Assembly (NCBI RefSeq): GCF_014748335.1 | Contig: NZ_JAAVIY010000006.1 | Span: 1 to 64,000, forward strand | Length of the DNA: 64,000 nt | Reading direction: 5' to 3' | From: Flavobacterium selenitireducens | GTDB lineage: Bacteria; Bacteroidota; Bacteroidia; Flavobacteriales; Flavobacteriaceae | The notes under the pieces: model-generated | The model's input: the letters and a program-made list of their open reading frames with translations, nothing else | Database searches by the model: none | Told to the model about the DNA's origin: nothing | Translations under genes and position numbers: made by a program | Part shown: piece after piece, positions 29,076 through 37,577 of the stretch | How positions within the stretch are numbered: the first letter of the stretch is position 1 | How the letters are laid out: each line of letters opens with the position of its first letter

Positions 29076-30737
29076 ATGGATACATCTACAAAAACCAACA
29101 ATTCGGCGTTGTACACGCTGATTACCGTTTTCTTTTTTTGGGGATTCATCGGAGCTTCGAACGGCGTTTTCATCCCGTTTTGCAAAGCGAAGTTCGGCCT
29201 CGACCAATTCCAGAGCCAGTTGATCGATTTTGCGTTCTACGGAGCGTACTACATCGGGGCTTTGCTGCTGTTTATCTTCAGTAGCGTTGCCAAGCGCGAC
29301 ATCCTGAATTCGTGGGGATTCAAGAAAGGCATCATCAACGGTTTGTTGTTGAGCACTTTTGGTGCGGCTTTCATGATTTTTGCCGTGATCCAGGGAAGTT
29401 ATGCCCTGATTCTCGCGGCTTTGTTCGTCGTGGCTTTGGGCTTTTCGCTTCAGCAGACGTCCGCACAGCCGTTCGCCGCCTCTCTGGGAGCGCCCCAGAC
29501 CGCATCTAGCCGGTTGAATCTAGCCGGTGGCGTGAATTCGTTTGGGACGACCATCGGGCCGATCGTGGTTTCGATTGCGCTATTTGGCGTCATTTCGGGC
29601 GTCAACATTGACGAATTTGCCAAAAGGGCCGATTCACTTGACAAAATGGAAATCCTTTACGCTTGTGTAGGCGGACTTTTTCTTTTAGCGGCCGGGCTTT
29701 TTACGGTTTCAAAGAAATTGCCGTCGGGCAAAAGCGACGACTCGTTCGAGCCTGCAAACAAGGCCATGAAGACACTTATCGGGATCACATTGGCACTTGT
29801 GGCTATTTTCGCTTACATTTTTTCGCGATATGAGGATCCGGAATTTATTACCAGATTCGTTGAAAACAAAGAACAGGATTTCCTTGGATTGGGTCTTACC
29901 GTCGCATCGCTGTTAGTCGTCGTATTCGGTCTTTTGTTCGCCAATTCGACGGCAAAACGCAATCCTGCGGGTTGGGGCGCGATGAAATATCCTCAGCTTG
30001 TTTTGGGGATGTTGGGCATCTTTACCTACGTAGGCGTAGAGGTCACAATTCAGAGTAACCTTGGGGAATTGCTGAGTACGCCTGTCTTTGGAGGCATCGA
30101 AGGCGCGGCTTTGGCACCTTATATCTCGATGTATTGGGGAAGTTTGATGATCGGACGCTGGGCCGGAGCGATAACGGTATTCAACCCGTCCAACTCGATG
30201 CGAAAAATTCTTTTGATCGTCGTGCCGTATGTTGCGTTCGGCGTCGTGCTTTTCGTCAACCACGTATCAGGCCAGGACGTTGGCCCGCTTTACGCGTACG
30301 CGGCGGTTGTAGCCATACAGATTGCCGGATTCTTCATGGGTCAGGACAAACCTGCGCGCACGCTTATGATCTTCGGACTACTTGGCATGGCCGGTATGAT
30401 CATCGGATTGATGAGCACGGGAACTATCGCGATTTACGCATTCATGAGCGGCGGTTTGTTCTGCAGCATCATGTGGCCGGCGATTTTTGCATTGGCCATC
30501 ACGGGTCTTGGAAAATATACGTCTCAAGGATCGGCTTTCCTGGTCATGATGATTTTGGGTGGTGGTATCATTCCGCCGCTTCACGGTAAGATATCCGACG
30601 TAATCGGAATACACGAGTCGTATTTTATCCCGGTGATTTGTTTCGCTTATTTGGCGTTCTACGGATACGCGGTAAAAAATATTCTCAGGAAGCAGAATAT
30701 CGACATCGACAATATCGAACTTGCCGGCGGACACTAA
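29076..30737 (+). CDS. FHS-type sugar MFS transporter (glucose/galactose or fucose permease family)
   Basis: A 553-residue inner-membrane symporter with at least 12 predicted helices. The start [29 protein letters not shown] and the [12 protein letters not shown] and [18 protein letters not shown] blocks are those of the FucP/GluP family. It is about 110 residues longer than usual, the extra lying in loops near 210-290. It stands at the end of the PUL and is the likely route for importing the glucose released by GH3, though other hexoses are possible. It has its own upstream spacer with the structured element, so it is not in the GH3 transcript. Confidence 0.85.
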   Translation: MDTSTKTNNSALYTLITVFFFWGFIGASNGVFIPFCKAKFGLDQFQSQLIDFAFYGAYYIGALLLFIFSSVAKRDILNSWGFKKGIINGLLLSTFGAAFMIFAVIQGSYALILAALFVVALGFSLQQTSAQPFAASLGAPQTASSRLNLAGGVNSFGTTIGPIVVSIALFGVISGVNIDEFAKRADSLDKMEILYACVGGLFLLAAGLFTVSKKLPSGKSDDSFEPANKAMKTLIGITLALVAIFAYIFSRYEDPEFITRFVENKEQDFLGLGLTVASLLVVVFGLLFANSTAKRNPAGWGAMKYPQLVLGMLGIFTYVGVEVTIQSNLGELLSTPVFGGIEGAALAPYISMYWGSLMIGRWAGAITVFNPSNSMRKILLIVVPYVAFGVVLFVNHVSGQDVGPLYAYAAVVAIQIAGFFMGQDKPARTLMIFGLLGMAGMIIGLMSTGTIAIYAFMSGGLFCSIMWPAIFALAITGLGKYTSQGSAFLVMMILGGGIIPPLHGKISDVIGIHESYFIPVICFAYLAFYGYAVKNILRKQNIDIDNIELAGGH

Positions 30738-30759
30738 GTCTGTGACGTTTTAAAAAGCC

Positions 30760-30797
30760 AAAGGGTTTGCGCGTAATGTGCAAACCCTTTATTTTTA
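30760..30797 (+). terminator. Terminator after the sugar transporter
   Basis: Stem aagggtttgc (30761-30770) / gcaaaccctt (30780-30789) followed by a T tract. Confidence 0.85.
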
Positions 30798-30957
30798 AAC
30801 CCTACTAAAAGTTTATTGAATGGCCTTACTAAAATAGGGAAGCGGGCCGAGCCCGAAAAAGCCATTTGCGGATTTTCGATGAAGTACACGTTAAATTAAC
30901 ACTTTGTAAGGATTTACATAAGCGGGATTGCACTTTATCGGTTGATTTTCAACCAGA

Positions 30958-31230
30958 TTATTTTTTGTTTTCTTTATAGCGGCGATCCGGTGTTCCGTCT
31001 TTTTTGACATGCACTTTTTGCTTGTAGCGTTTATCTGGCGTACCGTCTTTCTTGAGTACGACGCCTTCTTTTGTAACCGTCTTACTGTCGTTGGTATTGA
31101 CGGTTGTCTTTTTCTCGACCGTGGTAGTGGTCGTTTTTTGGGCTTCTTTTGCCTTTTGGGGCGTCGTTTGGGCCTGGGCGCCAAATCCGAGGGCCAAAGC
31201 GATCATCAGGCTGAACAGTAGTTTTTTCAT
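30958..31230 (-). CDS. Small secreted protein with KKDGTPDxRYK repeats
   Basis: A 90-residue exported protein: signal peptide to about residue 21 (GFGAQAQ), a Thr/Lys-rich linker (30-50), then two repeats KKDGTPDKRYK and KKDGTPDRRYK. The protein is very basic. Similar small basic proteins are common in flavobacteria and are annotated as hypothetical; binding to cell wall, nucleic acid or minerals would suit the charge but is speculation. Single-gene unit. Confidence 0.75.
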   Translation of the reverse strand: MKKLLFSLMIALALGFGAQAQTTPQKAKEAQKTTTTTVEKKTTVNTNDSKTVTKEGVVLKKDGTPDKRYKQKVHVKKDGTPDRRYKENKK

Positions 31231-31351
31231 GATATGATAGTTTTGTTCCCAACAATTTACAATTATTTAAACCGAGGTGGCTTTTTCTTAACGTAATCTT
31301 TTGGATAATAGTTCGAGGTGGCGTATTTTGGACACAACTAAAAAATCCCCA

Positions 31352-31756
31352 ATGAACACTGTAAGAACCAATATCCAGAACCTCGCGATGATGTCCGCCG
31401 TGATTGCTTTCGCGTCTTGCGAGTCGCATAAGAAAGTCGAAATAAAAGAGGACGGAACCGAAGTAGTCGAAGTGCGTACGCCTCACCAGGATACGGTAGA
31501 TAAAGTTGCCGAACCGGCGATGGAAGAACGATCCGTACAAGGTTCCGTGAAGGAAATCAACCGTGGGAAAGACGGTTATACGGCCAAGATCGAAACGGCG
31601 AGCAACGAGATTTATTTCGTTACGGTAAGCCATTCCAACCTGAAAGACCACACTCAATATAAGGATGCCAAGATTGGCGACAACCTAAGTGTTACCGGCG
31701 ATTTCTGGAAGAACGGTGAAGGCCAAAATCAGATAACCGTTCGGGTACTCAATTAA
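31352..31756 (+). CDS. Small lipoprotein of unknown function (134 aa)
   Basis: The signal sequence ends in the lipobox FASC (Cys ~23), followed by a charged linker and a small beta-rich domain (GSVKEINRGKDGYTAKIET..). The longer frame to 31301 adds residues without a signal peptide, so ATG 31352 was chosen. No family recognised; the domain pattern is OB-like. The stop is followed by a heptamer array (31769-31796) shared with the converging gene. Confidence 0.7.
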   Translation: MNTVRTNIQNLAMMSAVIAFASCESHKKVEIKEDGTEVVEVRTPHQDTVDKVAEPAMEERSVQGSVKEINRGKDGYTAKIETASNEIYFVTVSHSNLKDHTQYKDAKIGDNLSVTGDFWKNGEGQNQITVRVLN

Positions 31757-31768
31757 AAAAGACGTCCT

Positions 31769-31796
31769 GCCTGACGCCTGACGCTATAACCTGAAA
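31769..31796 (+). repeat. Heptamer array at a pair of converging stops
   Basis: Units GCCTGAC, GCCTGAC, GCTATAA, CCTGAAA, perfectly periodic at 7 bp. Each holds TGA or TAA in the plus sense. The minus-strand gene that converges here takes its stop codon (CTA read as TAG) from the third unit. Confidence 0.6.
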
Positions 31797-32623
31797 ATAC
31801 CTCCGACTACAAGTGTTTTTTCCAGAAATCGAAAATGTTGGGATGCGCGGTCGGAGCCGTTGTACGTGGTTCGTATGTCCGGCATGTCGATATAACCTGC
31901 CTTTACTTCAGACTGTATAAAGAAGTATTTGAGAAACGTCAGGTTCAGGCCTGCTTTCAAATCAGCGCCCCATCCCGAAACGTGGAAATTGTCGTGTCGC
32001 TGCATGCCCATGAGCGTCGTATTGGTTTTCGGATACAGCACACCGCCTCCGACGCCTACCAAAGTATTGAGCTGGACAATATCGGTATTGACATGGAAGT
32101 GTTTGGTAATGTCGTCAACGCGCGTCAGCTCGGCGCTGATGAAATTTAGGCCGTCGGTATGCTCAAATTTTAAGAACTCTTCGGTAAGATACCTCGGCGT
32201 GTCGGTAAACGTTCCGTCGAACGGCACATGGCCTTCGATATGGCCATCCATGTTCACGAGCTGGTTTTGGGTCATCACGTATTTCATGTGATCGACGCCG
32301 AGTGAGACGTTCCACTTGTCGTGAACGTAATAGCCCAACCTAAAATTCGTTTGCGGGATCGTCATGCGCGTCGGGTTGATATAGTCGACGTGTATGCCTT
32401 TGGGCTTGTCGTGAGCCGTTACGTTCTCGAGCGTAAAATCGTAATTCCTGCCGTGAAAGCGAATATCGGACTTCGAATATTGATCGCGGTTTCCTCCCCA
32501 ATAAACGAAAAATTTCCCTTTGTTGTGAGCTGTGTAATAATTTGACGCGCTGTCGTGCGATTGCGCGAAGTCGAACCCTGGGCACAGCAGAATCGCCAGC
32601 ATCAGGAGAGATAATATCCTCAA
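31784..32623 (-). CDS. Outer-membrane beta-barrel-like protein of unknown function
   Basis: A 279-residue exported protein (signal peptide to about residue 20) with alternating polar/hydrophobic strands and a C-terminal aromatic-rich stretch ending GGIFRL, as in small outer-membrane barrels. Recurring features are FFVYWGGNRDQYSKSDIRF and HGRNYDFTLENV near the N-terminus; proteins with this opening are common in Bacteroidota and lack a known role. It begins 26 bases after kdsA on the same strand, so the two may share a transcript. The stop codon lies in a heptamer repeat. Confidence 0.7.
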   Translation of the reverse strand: MRILSLLMLAILLCPGFDFAQSHDSASNYYTAHNKGKFFVYWGGNRDQYSKSDIRFHGRNYDFTLENVTAHDKPKGIHVDYINPTRMTIPQTNFRLGYYVHDKWNVSLGVDHMKYVMTQNQLVNMDGHIEGHVPFDGTFTDTPRYLTEEFLKFEHTDGLNFISAELTRVDDITKHFHVNTDIVQLNTLVGVGGGVLYPKTNTTLMGMQRHDNFHVSGWGADLKAGLNLTFLKYFFIQSEVKAGYIDMPDIRTTYNGSDRASQHFRFLEKTLVVGGIFRL

Positions 32624-32649
32624 AAAATGTTTGTTTGTTGCGTGTTCGC

Positions 32650-33468
32650 TTAGAAAGCGTTGACGGTTTGGCGAATGGCGACCAGTTTCCTCATCAGGTC
32701 TTCGAAATAGTTGAGATGCAGCATGTTCGCACCATCGCTTTTGGCGTTGGCCGGATCAAAATGCGTCTCAATGAAAATACCATCGACTCCTACCGCTATA
32801 CCGGCTTTGGCGACTGTCTCTATCATGTCGGGGCGACCGCCTGTAACGCCCGCGGTCTGGTTGGGCTGCTGGAGTGAATGCGTCACGTCGAGCACCGTCG
32901 TGGCGAACTGCTGCATCGTAGGAATGCCGCGATAGTCGACGATCATGTCCTGATAGCCGAACATCGTGCCGCGATCTGTCGCCATCACGTTCGGGTTGTT
33001 GCAGTCCAAAACCTTCTGGACGGCGTGCTTCATGCTCTCCGGGCTCATGAACTGGCCCTTTTTCAAATTTATCGTTTTTCCGGTATTTGCGGCCGCCACA
33101 ACCAAATCGGTTTGGCGAACCAGAAAGGCCGGGATTTGGAGCACGTCGACATATTCGGCAGCCATTGCAGCATCTTCATTGGTATGGATATCCGTAACGG
33201 TGGGAACGTTGAAAGTCTCGCTCACTTTCCTGAGAATCTTGAGCGCTTTTTCGTCACCTATGCCGGAAAAACTGTCGATGCGCGAACGGTTGGCTTTTTT
33301 GAACGATCCCTTGAAAACGTAAGGGATTTGAAGCTTATCGGTGATTCCTACAAGGGTTTCGGCAATCCTCAGCGCCATTTCCTCTCCTTCTATGGCGCAA
33401 GGTCCCGCGAGCACAAAGAAATTTCCGCTTTCCAAGTGCTTGATATTGGGTATATTCTGTAAGTTCAT
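32650..33468 (-). CDS. kdsA: 3-deoxy-8-phosphooctulonate synthase
   Basis: A 272-residue cytoplasmic enzyme that condenses phosphoenolpyruvate with arabinose 5-phosphate in KDO synthesis for lipopolysaccharide. Motifs: AGPCAIEGEE at the N-terminus, KGSFKKANRSR, GIGDEKALKIL, TDIHT and QIPAFLVRQTDLV. Normal length. The open frame reaches 33504, but ATG 33468 (MNLQNIPNIKHL) is the family start and follows an exact -7 box at 33490-33497. Other KDO genes are not adjacent. Confidence 0.96.
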   Translation of the reverse strand: MNLQNIPNIKHLESGNFFVLAGPCAIEGEEMALRIAETLVGITDKLQIPYVFKGSFKKANRSRIDSFSGIGDEKALKILRKVSETFNVPTVTDIHTNEDAAMAAEYVDVLQIPAFLVRQTDLVVAAANTGKTINLKKGQFMSPESMKHAVQKVLDCNNPNVMATDRGTMFGYQDMIVDYRGIPTMQQFATTVLDVTHSLQQPNQTAGVTGGRPDMIETVAKAGIAVGVDGIFIETHFDPANAKSDGANMLHLNYFEDLMRKLVAIRQTVNAF

Positions 33469-33489
33469 GCTGATTTTTAAAAAGTTGCA

Positions 33490-33497
33490 CAAAGATA
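33490..33497 (-). promoter_or_regulatory. -7 element of kdsA
   Basis: TATCTTTG on the minus strand with a TTG 17 bases further upstream; 21 bases from the ATG. Confidence 0.6.
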
Positions 33498-33508
33498 AGC
33501 ACAAATAA

Positions 33509-33537
33509 GGCGCTCAACTTGGAGCGCCCGACTTTTT
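33509..33537. terminator. Hairpin between the 148-aa lipoprotein gene and kdsA
   Basis: Stem ggcgctc (33509-33515) / gagcgcc (33522-33528). The T tract is on the plus strand (33532 on), but it also lies just behind the minus-strand lipoprotein gene and overlaps the kdsA -33 region. Confidence 0.5.
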
Positions 33538-33562
33538 TTAACATTACTGTAACGAATGATAG

Positions 33563-34009
33563 TTACGATTTCACGCCGAATCCGACGGGTGCTTTTATCA
33601 CGCCTTTCGCGTAAATATTGATGTACAGTAACACCTTTTTTTTCTGTCCGACCCATTTTACTTCATAGATGTCCACGAACCCGGCGCCCATGTCGCTCCT
33701 CGTCGAGGGAAACGGGCAACAGCTGTCGACTTTCCTGAAGAACAATTTTTCCCCGTTCGGACCCGTCAAGGCCCTGAGATAACGCTCTGCGTTGAGCGTT
33801 TCGTTATTGGACGTCTTGTAAAACACGTTGACCGGATAATCGGCATCGTACCCATATTTTGGGTCGGTGCTGATTTCGGTAACCACAAACCGATCGCCGA
33901 AAACCTTGGGATCGGGAGCGCTGTCGTCTATGTTTTTGATCGTATTTCTGGTGCTGATGCAACTTGTGAACAACAGCAACAGCAAGGGTAAAAAAGCCAG
34001 TTTTTTCAT
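33563..34009 (-). CDS. Small lipoprotein of unknown function next to kdsA
   Basis: A 148-residue lipoprotein (LFTSC, Cys17) with no catalytic motif that I recognise; the mature part contains DRFVVTEISTDPKYGYDADYPV and a Cys-Cys pair (DSCCPFP). Relatives beside kdsA in flavobacteria are sometimes named as KDO-8-phosphate aldolases, but nothing in the sequence resembles KdsA, so that name looks like an error carried from the neighbour. It follows the DUF4199 gene by two bases, so they form an operon. Confidence 0.7.
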   Translation of the reverse strand: MKKLAFLPLLLLLFTSCISTRNTIKNIDDSAPDPKVFGDRFVVTEISTDPKYGYDADYPVNVFYKTSNNETLNAERYLRALTGPNGEKLFFRKVDSCCPFPSTRSDMGAGFVDIYEVKWVGQKKKVLLYINIYAKGVIKAPVGFGVKS

Positions 34010-34011
34010 GT

Positions 34012-34500
34012 TTACGGATTGGTTTTGGTTCGGAAGACCATCGACAGAGCAGCCGAGGCGACGATGCCCGCGGACAGCACAAGTTGTATGCCATTGTATA
34101 TTGCCGATGTGAGGTTCATGACTTCCTGTGCTTCCTCGCGCGAGCGTTTCCCGCCAGCGGTCATTTGAGCGATGGTATTCTCGAAAAGTTCAGGCGCAAC
34201 GACCTGGTGGATGATGTTTTTTTGGATAGGAACCAGTAAAGCCACCACGGCAGTCATCATGATTCCCGCGAAAAAACCTTGTTTCCAGGTCATTCGGCCA
34301 TTGAAAAAGTGTTGTCGTTTTTCGCGATAGAAAAGTATGTAGAACAGCAATCCGATAGGGGCGAAACACAACGTGGAAAGTAAATAATAGGAAAAATCCG
34401 GACTTTCGTAAAGCCCCATTTCCTTTTCGACGATGGCCGAAGCTACCAGCGCAAGGGTCAACAGGAATCCCCATTTTATCTCCAAAGCGAATTTCTTCAT
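34012..34500 (-). CDS. DUF4199 membrane protein
   Basis: A 162-residue inner-membrane protein with four predicted helices (~8-28, 35-57, 75-95, 128-150), the layout of DUF4199, a Bacteroidota family of unknown role. The internal GRMTWKQGFFAGIMMT is typical. The frame extends six codons upstream; ATG 34500 (MKKFALEIKW) is the better start, nine bases after the expected transcription start. Confidence 0.75.
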   Translation of the reverse strand: MKKFALEIKWGFLLTLALVASAIVEKEMGLYESPDFSYYLLSTLCFAPIGLLFYILFYREKRQHFFNGRMTWKQGFFAGIMMTAVVALLVPIQKNIIHQVVAPELFENTIAQMTAGGKRSREEAQEVMNLTSAIYNGIQLVLSAGIVASAALSMVFRTKTNP

Positions 34501-34515
34501 CAAAACTGTTTTCGC

Positions 34516-34523
34516 CAAAGTTA
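34516..34523 (-). promoter_or_regulatory. -7 element of the DUF4199-lipoprotein operon
   Basis: TAACTTTG on the minus strand, an exact match, 16 bases from the ATG. It is divergent from the box at 34553-34560, with 29 bases between them. Confidence 0.55.
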
Positions 34524-34552
34524 GGATTTATTTTAGATAGCGCCCGAATGTT

Positions 34553-34560
34553 TACCTTTG
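34553..34560 (+). promoter_or_regulatory. -7 element of the YeeE/YedE pair
   Basis: TACCTTTG, exact TAnnTTTG match, 16 bases before the ATG. Confidence 0.55.
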
Positions 34561-34575
34561 CCGCAAATCATTTTT

Positions 34576-35133
34576 ATGGAAGCATTATATGAAACCTGGC
34601 CGTGGTACGTAAGCGGATTTTTGATAGCCGCCGTCATGCTGTGCCTGATCTGGTTCGGGAAAACCTTTGGAATGTCGTCTAACCTGCGATCGTTGTGCTC
34701 GATTGCGGGAGCCGGAAAGCTTGTGCCGTTCTTCGATTTCGACTGGAAATCACAGCGTTGGAATCTTGTCGTGATAGCCGGTGCGATGCTTGGAGGGTTC
34801 GTGGCCACGCATTATCTATCGTCCCCGACCAATGTCGATTTGAATCCGAGGACAATCGAGCAACTCGCCCAAATGGGAATTGACGCGCCTCAAGGCAAAT
34901 TGTTGCCCGACGCCGTTTTTGGCGCCCAGGCCATGACCTCGCCCAAGATGATCGCCATTTTGGTCGTCGGCGGAATTTTGATCGGATTCGGGACGCGATA
35001 CGCAGGCGGATGCACCTCAGGTCACGCCATCACAGGGTTGAGCAACCTTCAATTGCCGTCGCTCAAAGCCGTCATCGGGTTTTTCATCGGCGGGCTCATT
35101 ATGGCGCATTTTCTACTTCCATTGATTTTCTAA
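34576..35133 (+). CDS. YeeE/YedE-family transporter, first half
   Basis: A 185-residue inner-membrane protein with about five helices and the conserved Cys motif GGCTSGHAITG near residue 148. YeeE/YedE proteins transport thiosulphate or other sulphur compounds and use such cysteines on the path. Bacteroidota often have the protein split into two genes, as here with the partner at 35144. The open frame includes a TTG start at 34558 that overlaps the promoter; ATG 34576 is the start. Confidence 0.85.
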   Translation: MEALYETWPWYVSGFLIAAVMLCLIWFGKTFGMSSNLRSLCSIAGAGKLVPFFDFDWKSQRWNLVVIAGAMLGGFVATHYLSSPTNVDLNPRTIEQLAQMGIDAPQGKLLPDAVFGAQAMTSPKMIAILVVGGILIGFGTRYAGGCTSGHAITGLSNLQLPSLKAVIGFFIGGLIMAHFLLPLIF

Positions 35134-35143
35134 AACCAACATC

Positions 35144-35560
35144 ATGCTAAAAGCTTTAAAATATTTGATTGTCGGATTCGTGTTCGGGATCGTGCTCACG
35201 AAATCCGAAGCGGTTTCCTGGTACCGCATTTACGAAATGTTCCAGTTCCAGTCGTTCCACATGTATGGCATTATAGGTGTTGCCGTCGTCGTTGGCCTCA
35301 TCGGCGTCCAGATCATAAAACGCACTAACGCCAAGGATATCAAAGGCGAACCCATCGTCATCGCCGACAAAGAGCCGGGTTCCGCACGCTATTGGATAGG
35401 CGGACTCATTTTCGGATTGGGATGGGCGCTTGCCGGTTCGTGTCCCGGCCCGATCTTCATCCTTATCGGAGCTGGTTTCTGGCCGCTGCTGTTGACGCTT
35501 GCCGGCGCGTTGATCGGAACTTTTTTGTACGGTGTAATCAAGGACAAATTGCCCCATTGA
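35144..35560 (+). CDS. YeeE/YedE-family transporter, second half (DUF6691)
   Basis: A 138-residue membrane protein with four helices and the matching motif GSCPGPIF at about residue 105. It follows the first half by ten bases and should form the complete channel with it for uptake of a sulphur compound. No rhodanese or persulphide dioxygenase gene is adjacent, so the exact substrate is open. The stop is followed by heptamer and octamer arrays. Confidence 0.85.
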   Translation: MLKALKYLIVGFVFGIVLTKSEAVSWYRIYEMFQFQSFHMYGIIGVAVVVGLIGVQIIKRTNAKDIKGEPIVIADKEPGSARYWIGGLIFGLGWALAGSCPGPIFILIGAGFWPLLLTLAGALIGTFLYGVIKDKLPH

Positions 35561-35568
35561 CGCGTTGC

Positions 35569-35603
35569 GCTTTAGGCTTTAGGCTTTAGGCAGTAAACTT
35601 TAG
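35569..35603 (+). repeat. Heptamer array after the YeeE/YedE pair
   Basis: GCTTTAG three times, then GCAGTAA and ACTTTAG, all in 7-bp register. Each unit contains TAG or TAA in the gene sense. It starts eight bases after the TGA stop. Confidence 0.7.
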
Positions 35604-35655
35604 GCCATTTCAGTTAATCAAAAATCCCGTTGACCAACGGGATTCTATATTTTCG

Positions 35656-35885
35656 CCAATCGCGTCATTCGTTAATTGCCTCATTCGCTAATTATCTAAT
35701 TATCTCATTCGCTAATTGCCTAATTCGCTAATTCGCTAATTGTCCCATTCGCTAATTGTCTCTTTCGCTAATTATCTAATTATCTCATTCGCTAATTGCC
35801 TCATTCGCTAATTACCTCATTCGCTAATTCGCTAATTGTCCCATTCGCTAATTATCTAATTATCCAATTATCTAATCATCTCATT
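35656..35885 (-). repeat. Octamer array anchored at the GH16 stop codon
   Basis: About 28 units in strict 8-bp register. In the sense of the GH16 gene (minus strand) the units are ATTAGATA, ATTAGCGA, ATTAGGCA, ATTGGATA, ATGAGATA and ATGGGACA. The GH16 stop codon TGA is part of the first unit. The array fills most of the 320-base spacer between converging genes; nothing else is visible there apart from the heptamers and a possible short hairpin near 35625-35650. Confidence 0.8.
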
Positions 35886-36624
35886 GATAAACCCTTACAT
35901 AATCCACCACATATTCCTGGGGAAAAATTTTCTCGTCGACCTCCGGCCCGCCAAAGTTTCCGCCGACTGCGCAATTGATGATGAAGAAGAACGGTTGGTC
36001 GAACGGCCAGTTGTTCTCGGTTTTGTTCTCGGGTGAATAGGTGTAGACCGCTTTATCGTCTACAAAAAAGATGATGCGCTCCTTGGTCCAATCACAGGCA
36101 AAAGTGTGGTAGCCTTTTTCGATGTTCTTGAATTCGGTCTTCTTGGAACTTGCGTTCGCCCCATGCGTGTCCTGCGTATGTATCGTGGTATAGGCGATGT
36201 GCGGTTCGCGCCCGATGTATTCCATGATGTCGATTTCGCCACTTTTGGGCCAACCGGCTTCGGAAATATTAGAGCCCAACATCCAGAATGCCGGCCAGAT
36301 TCCGTGTCCCGTCGGTAATTTGACACGCGTTTCCATGTAGCCATACTTGAACTCTTTTTTGCCTTTGGTGGTAATGCGCGTAGAAGTGTAGCCCTTGTCG
36401 TCTTTTTTTACGGTAATGGTAAGCTTGCCATTGGCCACGCTGTGGTTCTTATCGCCATAGTCCTGCCGTTCGTTGTTGCCCCAGCCGTTGGCGCCGTACT
36501 CGAAATTCCAGACATTGGTGTTGAGGGCTTTTCCATCAAAATTGTCTTCCCAAACCAATTTTTTTCCAGTCTTCTGGGCTATCAATCCTGAGGAGGCCAG
36601 CAATACGATCAGTAGTTTTTTCAT
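35881..36624 (-). CDS. Glycoside hydrolase family 16 beta-glucanase (laminarinase-like)
   Basis: A 247-residue secreted endo-beta-glucanase, probably beta-1,3. Signal peptide to about residue 16, then a single GH16 jelly-roll domain. Catalytic Glu130, Asp132 and Glu135 lie in GEIDIMEYIG; the substrate-cleft tryptophans GIWPAFWMLG precede them. There is no carbohydrate-binding module or lipobox. The frame extends 11 codons upstream of ATG 36624, but the signal peptide begins there and an exact promoter box lies at 36655-36662. It stands apart from the PUL at 15-31 kb. Confidence 0.92.
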   Translation of the reverse strand: MKKLLIVLLASSGLIAQKTGKKLVWEDNFDGKALNTNVWNFEYGANGWGNNERQDYGDKNHSVANGKLTITVKKDDKGYTSTRITTKGKKEFKYGYMETRVKLPTGHGIWPAFWMLGSNISEAGWPKSGEIDIMEYIGREPHIAYTTIHTQDTHGANASSKKTEFKNIEKGYHTFACDWTKERIIFFVDDKAVYTYSPENKTENNWPFDQPFFFIINCAVGGNFGGPEVDEKIFPQEYVVDYVRVYQ

Positions 36625-36654
36625 GTATCCGAAGTTGATTTTTAGAGTGTCATC

Positions 36655-36662
36655 CAAAAATA
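36655..36662 (-). promoter_or_regulatory. -7 element of the GH16 gene
   Basis: TATTTTTG on the minus strand, exact match to TAnnTTTG, 31 bases before the ATG. Confidence 0.5.
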
Positions 36663-36718
36663 AGAAAACCTTTGCGACAATAACCCTTAAATTCTGCGTT
36701 AATACTTATGCAAACTTC

Positions 36719-36750
36719 TTGTGCCGGATTGCCGATTTTCTATATTTTTG
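36719..36750 (+). promoter_or_regulatory. Promoter of the lipocalin-like lipoprotein gene
   Basis: TTG (36719-36721), 21-base spacer, TATTTTTG (36743-36750), 21 bases before the ATG. Confidence 0.55.
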
Positions 36751-36770
36751 GCGCATTAAATGGATATACT

Positions 36771-37217
36771 ATGAACAACTTAAAACTGAAATTCGCCTTG
36801 GCGATGGTTGCTTTGGCCGCTTTTACAACGTCCTGCGGAGATGACGATGGAGCCCGCGCCTCTATCGTAGGAAAATGGGATTACACGAGAACGATCACCG
36901 AAGTAGAAGGCCAGAACCCGGTTTCACAAAATTACGCGGGGCATGAGCCAGGATGCGAAAAAGATTACCAGGAATTCCTTGCGGACGGCAGCTACCGCGA
37001 TGTGGCGTTGTTTCAGGACCAGAACGATCAATGTAATGAGTTCGCCGACGAGGGCAATTACGCGCAAAGCGGCGACCAGATCACGATCCAGGAAGACGGA
37101 GGAATCGCCCAGACCTATACGATTACCAAACTCACCGGAGGGGAATTGCGTTATTCATCCACAGCCCAAACGGGAGGTGTCGAAATTACGGTCACGCAAG
37201 TGTTCAGAAAAAAGTAA
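36771..37217 (+). CDS. Lipocalin-like lipoprotein
   Basis: A 148-residue lipoprotein: signal with TTSC (Cys22), acidic linker GDDDGA, then a small beta-barrel-type domain opening IVGKWDYTRTI and continuing ..EFLADGSYRDV.., as in the lipocalin-like families of Bacteroidota. Ligand unknown. ATG 36771 was chosen because it opens the signal peptide and follows a good promoter; the upstream 21 codons overlap that promoter. Confidence 0.75.
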   Translation: MNNLKLKFALAMVALAAFTTSCGDDDGARASIVGKWDYTRTITEVEGQNPVSQNYAGHEPGCEKDYQEFLADGSYRDVALFQDQNDQCNEFADEGNYAQSGDQITIQEDGGIAQTYTITKLTGGELRYSSTAQTGGVEITVTQVFRKK

Positions 37218-37221
37218 ATAA

Positions 37222-37257
37222 AAAAAATCCTTAACGCGAGTTAAGGATTTTTCTTTT
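37222..37257. terminator. Bidirectional terminator between lipocalin-like gene and clpS
   Basis: Stem aatccttaac / gttaaggatt (37226-37235 / 37240-37249) with A tract on the left and T tract on the right, so it can serve both converging genes. Confidence 0.85.
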
Positions 37258-37531
37258 AGAATATTTCGGCGCTCAGGCCAGCTTCGAGCAATTGGATGCA
37301 CTGAGGCTTGAGTTCGTCATAGGAACCCGTTTTTACGGTGCATTTCCCGTTGTAATGCACGATAAGCGAACATTGTTCAGCTTGTTCGGCGGTGTGGTTG
37401 CAAACGCGTATGAGCGTGTCGATCACGTGGTCGAAAGTGTTTACGTCATCATTGTACATCACGATCTCATTTTGGTTGTAAATCGCTTCCTCGACGGCGA
37501 CCTCTTCCAATATCTTTTCCTTCGTACTCAT
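37256..37531 (-). CDS. clpS: ATP-dependent Clp protease adaptor ClpS
   Basis: A 91-residue cytoplasmic adaptor that delivers N-degron substrates to ClpAP. The N-terminus is flexible, then VMYNDDVNTFDHVIDTLIRVCNHT, the conserved ClpS core, and later HYNGKCTVKTGSYDEL. In organisms with tmRNA, ClpS and SsrA feed the same protease system. It is followed on the same strand by no further gene and lies 46 bases downstream of prmA, so both may share a transcript. Confidence 0.95.
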   Translation of the reverse strand: MSTKEKILEEVAVEEAIYNQNEIVMYNDDVNTFDHVIDTLIRVCNHTAEQAEQCSLIVHYNGKCTVKTGSYDELKPQCIQLLEAGLSAEIF

Positions 37532-37577
37532 TTTCGGTAATTTGGGTGGACTTGTTGACTATCTGTTAAACGAAAAA

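Noticed and set aside
33563..34009. Naming the lipoprotein beside kdsA a KDO-8-phosphate aldolase
   Set aside because: It shares no motif with KdsA and is a small lipoprotein; only its position suggested the name.
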